Below are positions 8,558-15,475 of a stretch of DNA of 58,169 nucleotides, in pieces. The stretch is from contig ONLG01000012.1 of assembly GCA_900318625.1 (NCBI GenBank), positions 1 through 58,169 on the forward strand, written 5' to 3'. Within the stretch, counting starts at the first letter, position 1, and every line of letters starts with the position of its first letter. The DNA comes from an uncultured Prevotella sp. GTDB taxonomy: Bacteria > Bacteroidota > Bacteroidia > Bacteroidales > Bacteroidaceae. The notes under the pieces were generated by a model, which was given only the letters and a program-made list of their open reading frames with translations, searched no databases and was not told the origin of the DNA. The position numbers and the translations under genes are program-made.

Positions 8558-8565
8558 TACCTTTG
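8558..8565 (+). promoter_or_regulatory. Bacteroidetes -7 box (TACCTTTG) for the HxlR gene
   Basis: Exact match 18 bases upstream of the start at 8583, implying a very short leader. Confidence 0.65.
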
Positions 8566-8582
8566 CGATATAATCATACGCT

Positions 8583-8996
8583 ATGGAAGAAATGAAGAGT
8601 GCGGTGAGACATCCGCAAAGCCCCCTCAGCTCACTTAAATGGGTCAGCAACGAAGAACGTACCCGCAGCGAATACCTATCATGCCCCATCAGACACGTCA
8701 TCAGCCGCTTCGGTGACAAATGGTCGCTGCTTGTTCTTTTCCTGCTCAACAGCAGTCAAAGCGGCACATTACGCTTCAGCGAGCTACGCAGAATGATGAC
8801 CGACTGCTCGCAGAAGATGCTTTCGCAGACTCTGAAGAACCTGGAGCAGACACATCTTGTCCACCGCGAGGTGTTCCCAGAGGTGCCGCCACGTGTGGAG
8901 TATTCGCTCACCGACACCGGTCGTTCGCTGATGCCGGCTCTGTCACAGCTCGTAGAATGGGGAATAGAACACTTCAACGAGGTTGTGACGAAGTGA
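8583..8996 (+). CDS. HxlR-family winged-helix transcriptional regulator
   Basis: 137 residues. The HxlR signature C-P-I-R-H-V-I-S-R-F-G-D-K-W starts at Cys34, a position often redox- or thiol-sensing in this family. It is followed by the winged helix LRFSELRRMM, the recognition helix SQKMLSQTLKNLEQTHLV and a wing PPRVEYSLTDTG. Members bind as dimers to inverted repeats and respond to electrophiles, aldehydes or oxidants. It is divergent from the cupin gene with 214 bases between the starts, so it may control that gene and itself. The 30-residue N-terminal extension before Cys34 is longer than usual. Confidence 0.88.
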   Translation: MEEMKSAVRHPQSPLSSLKWVSNEERTRSEYLSCPIRHVISRFGDKWSLLVLFLLNSSQSGTLRFSELRRMMTDCSQKMLSQTLKNLEQTHLVHREVFPEVPPRVEYSLTDTGRSLMPALSQLVEWGIEHFNEVVTK

Positions 8997-9104
8997 CTTT
9001 GATCTTTCCTTCAGACAGCCAAACGCCTTTCCCCCTCGGGCAAACCGGCACGACAGGGCGGAAAAGCAGATTATCAACCAAACAGACATGACACTCTCCG
9101 GGCT

Positions 9105-9407
9105 ATGGCACTACCTAAATTCATAATAACGATGGACGGACATTTCCGTCTCGGCATGGTCAATCAGCACCGCGACCTTCTGAAACCAGGCGACCAATGC
9201 ATTGGCGGTGGATACTATCACTTCGACTACACGTCAAACAGGATTGTCCTCGACCGCTCGTCATACGACTTCGGCAAACCCAAATGGCACTGGCTCGACT
9301 GCCTGAAGGTGCCGTCGGCCTACCGGGGCTTAACTCTCGTTTACCTCGACGACGACGGCAGCACGTTCGATGTGAGCCAGGAGCTGCACATCGAACACTA
9401 TGGCTGA
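9105..9407 (+). CDS. Small hypothetical protein
   Basis: I do not recognise a named family. The 100 residues are well composed for a folded cytoplasmic protein, with no signal peptide or TM segment, rich in His, Tyr and Asp: KFIITMDGHFRLGMVNQHRD, GGGYYHFDY and the tail ELHIEHYG. The N-terminal pattern of a strand with HFRLGMVNQHRDLL suggests a compact beta-rich protein. Codon use matches neighbours. No -7 box is evident in the 108 bases after the HxlR stop, so it could be read from that transcript. Confidence 0.6.
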   Translation: MALPKFIITMDGHFRLGMVNQHRDLLKPGDQCIGGGYYHFDYTSNRIVLDRSSYDFGKPKWHWLDCLKVPSAYRGLTLVYLDDDGSTFDVSQELHIEHYG

Positions 9408-9441
9408 TTGAGAATTGCCGCTCACCATTAGCGGCAGAATA

Positions 9442-9767
9442 TCATTTCACAATACTTCCAATCCACCTGAACAGCTCGTCGAGCGAGTAGTCGCCGCTGT
9501 GTGGACGGTTCCAGGCCAGCAGGAAGTTCACATCCTTGCCTTCGTTCTGCAACTTCAATGCAAAATTGACGGGTACCGGGAAAGCCGTGTCTCGGTCTTT
9601 TGCCCCGTGACGGATGTACCAATGGAAGGAGTGACCGCCAGACGAAGGTTCAGCAGCGAACTGTCAGCCAATGACGACATCTCGTCATTCATCATAAAGA
9701 CAAACGCAGACCCTGCCATCGTGCCGACAAGCGGCAGCAGCAAACCTATTACTAAACTATTCCACAT
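9442..9767 (-). pseudogene. Chimeric remnant: ZIP transporter start joined to tannase-like hydrolase tail
   Basis: From 9767 the reverse strand encodes MWNSLVIGLLLPLVGTMAG followed by SAFVFMM, which looks like the first helix of a ZIP-family metal transporter, but the homology ends after about 35-40 residues. From about 9640 to the stop at 9442-9444, in a different frame, it reads HWYIRHGAKDRDTAFPVPVN, then NFLLAWNRPHSGDYSLDELF. This is the C-terminal end of a subtype-B tannase/feruloyl-esterase-like alpha/beta hydrolase, with the catalytic-His region RPHSGDY. No frame joins the two. I read it as the scar of a deletion that fused the ends of two genes; neither can be functional. Confidence 0.7.
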
Positions 9768-9916
9768 TATTTATATACTGATTGTTTTCAAACTACAATG
9801 TTACGACTTTTTACTGACAATCGAAAACAAAACGATAAAAGAATCAGAATGTCCTCAGTTCAGAAGATGTAACCATATCGTAACATGATATTCTGGGCTA
9901 ACTCGCAGCATGAGCC

Positions 9917-9924
9917 TATCTTTG
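9917..9924 (+). promoter_or_regulatory. Bacteroidetes -7 box (TATCTTTG) for the Na/Pi cotransporter gene
   Basis: Exact match 58 bases upstream of the start at 9982, the only one in the gap after the gene remnant. Confidence 0.65.
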
Positions 9925-9981
9925 CGGCAGGTTATGGAAATTATATGTAAGAATATCGAAACATTAAAGTTACAGTAACGT

Positions 9982-11703
9982 ATGGAAACAAATCACAATT
10001 ATGTAATGATTGCAATGCAACTGCTTGGCTCTCTGGGTCTGCTTATCTACGGTATGCGCATGATGAGCGAAGCTTTGCAGAAGATGGCCGGCCCGGGGCT
10101 CCGCCACATCCTGGCCAAGATGACCACCAACCGCATAACGGGTATGCTCACCGGAACGCTCGTCACGTGTGCCGTGCAGTCGTCATCGGCAACAACGGTT
10201 ATGACCGTTTCGTTCGTATCGGCGGGCTTGCTCACTCTGGCTCAGGCCATATCTGTTATCATGGGAGCCAACATAGGCACCACCCTCACCGCATGGATCA
10301 TGTCGCTGGGCTACAGCGTCGACCTGACAAACGTTGTCTACCCCGCCTTCTTCCTCGGAATGTTGCTTATCTACAAGAAACGCCACCGCTACGTGGGCGA
10401 TTTCCTCTTCGGAACGGCCTTCATGTTCCTCTCGCTTGTGATGCTCAGCGCTTCGGGCAAGGCAATGGACCTGGAACACAACGAGGCTGTCATATCTTTC
10501 TTCGGCTCGTTCAACACTGAGAGCCACCTCACCATCATCGCCTTCCTTGCCATCGGCACACTGATAACCTGCATCGTGCAGTCGTCGGCTGCCGTGATGG
10601 CCATCACCATACTGCTCTGCTCCACGGGAGTGCTCCCCATCTACTTAGGCATAGCCCTCGTGATGGGCGAGAACATCGGCACCACGGCCACTGCCAACCT
10701 CGTTGCGCTGGGTGCCAACACACAGGCTCGACGCGCGGCACTGGCCCACTTGTTGTTCAATGTCTTCGGAGTAATCTGGGTGCTCATAGTGTTCTACCCC
10801 TTCGTGAGCATGGTCTGCCACCTTGTGGGCTACGACCCCGAAGCTGGCGGACAGGCTAAGCTTCTGCCTGTGGTGCTGGCAATGTTCCACACCTGCTTCA
10901 ACGTAATCAACACTGCCATCCTCATAGGCTTCATACCGCAGATAGAGCGTGCTGTGTGCTGGCTGCTGCCCGAGAAGGAGCACGAGAAGAAGGCTGCCTT
11001 CCGTCTGCAATACATTCAGTCAAATCTGGTGCAGACTCCTGAAATCTCAGTGCTGCAGGCACAGAAGGAGACTGCCGCTTTTGCCCAGCGTATCGGCGAG
11101 ATGTTCGGCATGGTGCGCCAGCTGTTCATTGAGTCTGACGAGCACCTGCTCAAGGCTCAGCCCGATGTCAAGCCGATGGATAGCAACGAGCGTTTCAGCC
11201 AGATAGAGAACGAGGAAGACACCACCGACAAGATCGAGATAGAGATAGCCCGCTACCTGGAGCAGGTGAGCGACGACCACCTGAGCGACGAGACCAAGCA
11301 GAAGATACGCCAGATGATGCGCGAGATCAGCGAGCTGGAGTCTATCGGCGATGCCTGCTACAAGCTGGCGCGCACCATGCAGCGCAAGCAAGAAGCAAGC
11401 AAACAGTTCACCGAGCATCAGAACGAGCAGCTGCTGGCCATGATGAAGCTCTGCGACGAGGCTCTCGTACAGATGTGCACCGTGATGCGCGGCCACCGCA
11501 GCGACCACAACATAGGTGAGACCTTCCGCATTGAGAACGACATCAACCAGCTGCGCTATCGACTGAAGAACGAGAACGCCGAGTCGGTCAACGAGCACGA
11601 ATACGACTATGCCATAGGCACGCTCTACATCGACCTCGTCAACGAGCTTGAGCGCCTTGGCGACTATGTAGTGAATGTGGTTGAGGCTCGTTTTGGCAAA
11701 TAA
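9982..11703 (+). CDS. Na/Pi cotransporter family protein with PhoU-like tail
   Basis: 573 residues. The inverted-repeat transporter core (about 10-330) carries the two family motifs VQSSSATTV (Q66-S69) and VQSSAAVMA (Q200-S202), each preceding a GANIGTT or GENIGTT segment. Residues from about 360 form PhoU-like helical bundles (REISELESIGDACYKLA; VNELERLGDYVVNVVEA) that would sit in the cytoplasm. The architecture matches NptA/YjbB-type proteins, which move Na+ with phosphate or export phosphate; direction cannot be told. A TerC gene and a two-component pair follow closely. Confidence 0.9.
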   Translation: METNHNYVMIAMQLLGSLGLLIYGMRMMSEALQKMAGPGLRHILAKMTTNRITGMLTGTLVTCAVQSSSATTVMTVSFVSAGLLTLAQAISVIMGANIGTTLTAWIMSLGYSVDLTNVVYPAFFLGMLLIYKKRHRYVGDFLFGTAFMFLSLVMLSASGKAMDLEHNEAVISFFGSFNTESHLTIIAFLAIGTLITCIVQSSAAVMAITILLCSTGVLPIYLGIALVMGENIGTTATANLVALGANTQARRAALAHLLFNVFGVIWVLIVFYPFVSMVCHLVGYDPEAGGQAKLLPVVLAMFHTCFNVINTAILIGFIPQIERAVCWLLPEKEHEKKAAFRLQYIQSNLVQTPEISVLQAQKETAAFAQRIGEMFGMVRQLFIESDEHLLKAQPDVKPMDSNERFSQIENEEDTTDKIEIEIARYLEQVSDDHLSDETKQKIRQMMREISELESIGDACYKLARTMQRKQEASKQFTEHQNEQLLAMMKLCDEALVQMCTVMRGHRSDHNIGETFRIENDINQLRYRLKNENAESVNEHEYDYAIGTLYIDLVNELERLGDYVVNVVEARFGK

Positions 11704-11728
11704 GCTAACACAAAATCACAAACATATT

Positions 11729-12730
11729 ATGGCATCACTAAGTCTGCCCCTGTGGGCATGGGTGGTTTTCTACGCAGCGGTGTTGCTTATGCTGATAGCC
11801 GACCTCAAGCTGTTCGGTAAGAAAGGACAGCACGAGGTGGGCATCAGAGAGTCGCTCATAATGACAGCCGTATGGATAGGAGTGTCGCTGCTGTTCTGCG
11901 CCGCCATCTACCTGTTCTACCCCACCGAGCCCCACGAGATGGCAATGGAGTTTCTTGCCGGCTACCTTATTGAAAAATCGTTGTCGATGGACAACCTCTT
12001 TGTGTTCCTCATGCTCTTCTCCTACTTCGGCATAGAGCGCAAGTACCAGCACAAAGTGCTGTTCTGGGGAATATTCGGAGCCCTCGTGCTGCGCAGCGTG
12101 TTCATCTTTGCCGGTGCGGCGATGATAGAGCGGTTTGAGTGGGTACTGGGGCTGTTTGGCCTGTTCCTCCTCTACACCGGCGCAAAGATGTTCGGCCACG
12201 ACGACGGCCAGCAGGCCGATCCCTCTAAGAACTTCATCGTGAGGTGGTTCCGACGTATGTATCCCGTCACCGACACCCACCACGGCGACCGTTTCTTAAT
12301 CGTTCAGGACGGCAAGCGCATGGCCACACCCTTGTTTGTGGCTCTGCTCGTCATCGAGACCACCGACGTGGCCTTCGCCGTCGACAGCATACCAGCCGTG
12401 TTCAGCGTAAGCCGCGACCCGTTCATCGTGCTGACGAGCAACATCTTCGCCATACTCGGACTGCGCGCGCTCTACTTTGCGCTGGCTGCCGTAGCCAAGT
12501 ACTTCAAGTTCCTCAAATACGGGCTCGGCATCATCCTCATTTTCGTAGGCATCAAGATGCTGCTTGCCATGAACGAGTATACCAATGCCCTCGCTGCCCT
12601 TGCCGGACTCGAGCTTGACCTGCCCCATATCGTGATACCCACACCGCTGAGCCTGGCCTTCATCTTCGGCGTTCTGCTGCTGTCGATGCTCGTTTCTGTT
12701 CTTTTCACGTCGCGAAAGGCTGTTCATTGA
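11729..12730 (+). CDS. TerC-family membrane protein (Alx-like)
   Basis: 333 residues from the ATG at 11729, 25 bases after the cotransporter stop. There are about nine hydrophobic helices. Signature segments are EKSLSMDNLFVFLMLFSYF and ETTDVAFAVDSIPAVF, whose buried acidic residues are proposed to bind cations. E. coli Alx, of this type and size, is linked to Mn2+ homeostasis and alkaline pH; some TerC proteins assist membrane-protein metallation. A longer frame starts at 11675 inside the previous gene, but MASLSLPLWAWV fits the family N-terminus. Ion specificity is inferred only. Confidence 0.88.
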   Translation: MASLSLPLWAWVVFYAAVLLMLIADLKLFGKKGQHEVGIRESLIMTAVWIGVSLLFCAAIYLFYPTEPHEMAMEFLAGYLIEKSLSMDNLFVFLMLFSYFGIERKYQHKVLFWGIFGALVLRSVFIFAGAAMIERFEWVLGLFGLFLLYTGAKMFGHDDGQQADPSKNFIVRWFRRMYPVTDTHHGDRFLIVQDGKRMATPLFVALLVIETTDVAFAVDSIPAVFSVSRDPFIVLTSNIFAILGLRALYFALAAVAKYFKFLKYGLGIILIFVGIKMLLAMNEYTNALAALAGLELDLPHIVIPTPLSLAFIFGVLLLSMLVSVLFTSRKAVH

Positions 12731-12741
12731 AGGATATTTTG

Positions 12742-12749
12742 TACTTTTA
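12742..12749 (+). promoter_or_regulatory. Possible weak -7 box (TACTTTTA) for the two-component genes
   Basis: One mismatch from TAnnTTTG, lying only 10 bases upstream of the response-regulator start. This makes a separate promoter possible but uncertain. Confidence 0.3.
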
Positions 12750-12758
12750 CGGCTGGTT

Positions 12759-13451
12759 ATGGAACAGAAAAGAATATTAGTCGTCGACGACGAACGCGAC
12801 TTGTGCGACATACTGCTGTTCAATCTTCGCTCAGCAGGCTACCAAGCCGAGGCCGCCTACTCGGCTGAGGAAGCTCTTGACATGGGCATCGAGGGCTTCC
12901 ATCTGCTGCTGCTCGACGTCATGATGCCCGGAATGTCGGGCTTCGAGCTGGCGCAGCAGCTCAAAGGCGATGCCTCAACCAGCCACATCCCCATCATTTT
13001 CCTCACGGCTAAAGATACCGAGGACGACACGCTTCAGGGCTTCGAGCTGGGAGCCGACGACTATGTGGCCAAGCCGTTCTCGGTGCGCGAGGTGATAGCC
13101 CGCGTCAAGGTGGTGCTCAGCCGCGCCCATTCACGCCAGCCCCAACAAGAGAGTCCGCTGACCTTCGGCTCGCTTGTCATCACACCGGCCAGCATGACCG
13201 TCACCATCGACGACCAGCCCATAGCCCTCACACGCACCGAATACGACCTGCTCTACCTGCTGCTTGCCAACCGCGGGCGCGTCTACAACCGCCAGCAGCT
13301 GCTCGAGACCGTGTGGCCGCAGGACGTCATCGTCACCGACCGCACTGTCGACGTGAACATAGCGCGCCTGAGAAAGAAGTTGAACCGCTACGCAGCCTGC
13401 CTCGTCTCGCGCACGGGCTTCGGCTACAGCTTTGACACCACGGCACTATGA
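12759..13451 (+). CDS. OmpR/PhoB-family response regulator
   Basis: 230 residues. The receiver domain (about 5-118) has the acidic pocket D10-D11, phospho-acceptor D53 in LLLLDVMMPGMSG, the switch Thr in FLTAKD and the conserved Lys in DYVAKPFS. A C-terminal winged helix (about 133-226) contains LTRTEYDLLYLLLANRGRV and VTDRTVDVNIARLRKKL. The protein would bind direct repeats at target promoters when phosphorylated by the kinase encoded next, with which it overlaps by four bases. Its position after a Na/Pi cotransporter makes phosphate control plausible but unproven. Confidence 0.93.
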   Translation: MEQKRILVVDDERDLCDILLFNLRSAGYQAEAAYSAEEALDMGIEGFHLLLLDVMMPGMSGFELAQQLKGDASTSHIPIIFLTAKDTEDDTLQGFELGADDYVAKPFSVREVIARVKVVLSRAHSRQPQQESPLTFGSLVITPASMTVTIDDQPIALTRTEYDLLYLLLANRGRVYNRQQLLETVWPQDVIVTDRTVDVNIARLRKKLNRYAACLVSRTGFGYSFDTTAL

Positions 13452-14353
13452 GCGAAGGACGAAAGATGTGGCTCAGTGTGATGGCCATCTTCCTGGTCTA
13501 CGCGGTGGTGTTCATCCTCTTTGAGGACTACAACCGCAAGTTCGTCATGCCCTTCAACGAGGTGAGCGACTGGCAGCTGCTCGTCTTCTCGATAGTGGTG
13601 ATGGCCGGACTGGGCTTCCTGCTCTACCGCTATGCCCACCGCATGGACGAGCGCATCAGCCGAGAACAGGCTGAGAAGGAGAACCGGCTGCGCCGAGAGC
13701 TGACCCACAACATCTCGCACGAACTCAAGACCCCCGTGGCAAGCATCCTCGGCTACACCGACACCATACTGGAAAGCCCCGACATCAGCGAGGACATGAA
13801 GCGCCTGTTCATCGAGCGCACCAACGTGCAGGCCAAGCGCCTCTCGGCACTGCTCCAGGACATATCGGCACTGAACCGCATGGACTATGCCAAGGACATG
13901 ATTGCCGTAGACGTGTCGGCACTCTTTGCCGCCATACTGCAGGAAACCACACTTGCCGTGCAGCGCAGAGCGATGAGCGTGAGAAACTATCTGCCTCAGA
14001 ACATCATCGTGCGCGGCAACCGCTCGCTGCTCTACAGCATATTCCGCAACCTCATCGACAACGCAGTGAACTATGCCGGACAGGGCACCACCATCGAGGT
14101 GAGCGCCACCGAGCAGCAAGGCTTCTGGCTGTTCACCTTCAGCGACAACGGCATAGGCATACCGGCAGAGCACCTGCCGCGCATCTTCGAGCGCTTCTAC
14201 CGCATCGACAAAGGCCGCAGCCGCGACATGGGCGGCACGGGACTGGGGCTGGCCATCGTGAAGAACGCCGTGCAGCTCCACGGCGGCACCATCAATGTCA
14301 GCTCGCCGGCCACGGGAGGCCTCACGTTTGAGTTCACGCTCAAGGCTCCCTAA
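13448..14353 (+). CDS. Membrane sensor histidine kinase
   Basis: 301 residues. Two N-terminal TM helices (about 8-25 and 43-61) enclose a very short periplasmic loop, so the signal is probably sensed in or near the membrane. A dimerisation/phosphoacceptor helix follows, with H91 in NISHELKTPVASILGY. The ATPase domain has N-box NLIDNAVNYA, G1 DNGIGI, F-box FERFYR and G2 GGTGLGLAIV. There is no HAMP or PAS domain. It overlaps the response-regulator gene by four bases and resembles a compact PhoR-type kinase. Confidence 0.93.
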   Translation: MSEGRKMWLSVMAIFLVYAVVFILFEDYNRKFVMPFNEVSDWQLLVFSIVVMAGLGFLLYRYAHRMDERISREQAEKENRLRRELTHNISHELKTPVASILGYTDTILESPDISEDMKRLFIERTNVQAKRLSALLQDISALNRMDYAKDMIAVDVSALFAAILQETTLAVQRRAMSVRNYLPQNIIVRGNRSLLYSIFRNLIDNAVNYAGQGTTIEVSATEQQGFWLFTFSDNGIGIPAEHLPRIFERFYRIDKGRSRDMGGTGLGLAIVKNAVQLHGGTINVSSPATGGLTFEFTLKAP

Positions 14354-14421
14354 GCAATCGTTCCGAAAGCTTTGCTCACTTTTATCTGTCAGAAGCAAAG
14401 CGCATTATACCAAAAAAACAG

Positions 14422-14429
14422 TAACTTTG
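14422..14429 (+). promoter_or_regulatory. Bacteroidetes -7 box (TAACTTTG), probably for greA
   Basis: Exact match in AT-rich DNA 65 bases after the kinase stop. No closer match was seen before greA. Confidence 0.55.
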
Positions 14430-14485
14430 CAGCCGCAAGGCCAACGGCTCCATGCCGCAGCCAAGCCGGGGCACAGTAATATGAG

Positions 14486-14560
14486 TCATATTACCAACCA
14501 ATATGGGCCATATTACCAACCAATATGGGCCATATTACCGACCAATATGGGCCATATTGG
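14486..14560. repeat. Tandem 22-bp palindromic iterons (CATATTACCAACCAATATGG)
   Basis: CATATT begins at 14486, 14509, 14531 and 14553, a spacing of 23, 22 and 22. Each junction forms an inverted repeat; the last, 14542-14560, is the perfect palindrome CCAATATGG-G-CCATATTGG. Such an array looks like multiple binding sites for a dimeric DNA-binding protein, lying between the probable promoter and greA. Confidence 0.85.
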
Positions 14561-14597
14561 TTAATGAATAATAAACAATGAATAATGAACAATTACC

Positions 14598-14775
14598 TCC
14601 TCCCACCTTGGGGGGAGCCAAAAGGCTCTCACATAAGGCATATAAGTCCTATAAGTCCCATAAGCCTTATAAGACCTATAAGCCTTCCTCCCCACCCTGG
14701 GGGGAGCCGAAAGGCTCTCACATAAGGTATATAAGTCCTATAAGTCCCATAAGCCTTATAAGACCTATAAGCGTT
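14598..14775. repeat. Two 89-bp direct repeats carrying TATAAG 9-mer arrays
   Basis: The segment with CACCTTGGGGGGAGCC, GGCTCTCACATAAGG and a run of TATAAG units occurs twice in tandem; GGCTCTCACATAAGG starts at 14624 and 14713, 89 apart. Within each copy, six 9-base units of the type TATAAGNCC follow directly (14632-14685 and 14721-14774). The same 9-mer array recurs at 26944-26997. Confidence 0.85.
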
Positions 14776-14858
14776 CCTCCCCACCTTGGGGGATTGAGGG
14801 GGGCTCCTTCGGGGGGCCTGAGGGGGCTTCTTGGGGAAGTCTTTAAAAACGACGCACT

Positions 14859-15323
14859 ATGGAATATATGTCACAAGAAGGCTACGACAAGCTTGTAGCC
14901 GAACTACGCCAGTTAGAGAACGAGGAACTGCCACGCGTGCGCGAGGCCATTGCTGAAGCACGCGACAAGGGCGACCTGAGCGAAAACTTCGAGTATCATG
15001 CCGCCAAGCGCGAGCAGGGACGACTGCTGGGGCGCATACGCTTCAAGCAGAGGGTGCTCGAACACGCACGTGTGATTGATACCACACGCCTCAACAGCGA
15101 CAACGTCGGACTGTTGAGCAAGGTGAAGATAACCAATCTGGCCAGCGATGCCAGCATGAGCTACACCATCGTGAGCCCTCACGAAGCTAACATGAGCGAG
15201 GGAAAAATCTCAATAAAGTCGCCCATCGCCCAGGCGCTGATGGGACACAAGGCCGGCGACACCGTCGAGGTAACGGTGCCTGCCGGAAAGCTGCGGCTGA
15301 GAATCGACAGCGTGGCCCTGTGA
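14859..15323 (+). CDS. greA: Transcription elongation factor GreA
   Basis: 154 residues, the standard GreA length. The N-terminal coiled coil carries the catalytic tip ARDKGDLSENFEYHAAK, whose two acidic residues (D and E of GDLSEN) bring Mg2+ into the RNA-polymerase channel to cleave backtracked transcripts. The C-terminal FKBP-like domain has ISIKSPIAQALMGHKAGD and VEVTVPAGKLRLRI. It is preceded by an unusually long repeat-filled leader and followed by an independent promoter. Confidence 0.96.
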   Translation: MEYMSQEGYDKLVAELRQLENEELPRVREAIAEARDKGDLSENFEYHAAKREQGRLLGRIRFKQRVLEHARVIDTTRLNSDNVGLLSKVKITNLASDASMSYTIVSPHEANMSEGKISIKSPIAQALMGHKAGDTVEVTVPAGKLRLRIDSVAL

Positions 15324-15420
15324 GCCAGAGGCGACGAGCCTCCCGCAGTGTGCAATCGTTGTCAAAGCCTGACAGAAACTTTCCCACCGCCAGCCACACC
15401 TTATTATAAATGCTTTCTCG

Positions 15421-15428
15421 TACCTTTG
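15421..15428 (+). promoter_or_regulatory. Bacteroidetes -7 box (TACCTTTG) for the CotH gene
   Basis: Exact match 48 bases upstream of the ATG at 15476. It lies inside the longer frame beginning at 15410, and so rules that start out. Confidence 0.7.
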
Positions 15429-15475
15429 CAAGAGTTCGAACAAAAAACCAACGAAATCTAAACACAACAGAAACA

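Larger units (their letters stand above)
14354..14858. other. Gene-free region with promoter and three repeat types ahead of greA
   Basis: 505 bases without a gene. It contains a TAACTTTG -7 box (14422-14429), a 22-bp palindromic iteron set (14486-14560), two 89-bp tandem copies including TATAAG arrays (14598-14775) and a G-rich stretch (14780-14840). If the -7 box serves greA, the leader is about 420 bases long and carries all of these repeats. Confidence 0.6.
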
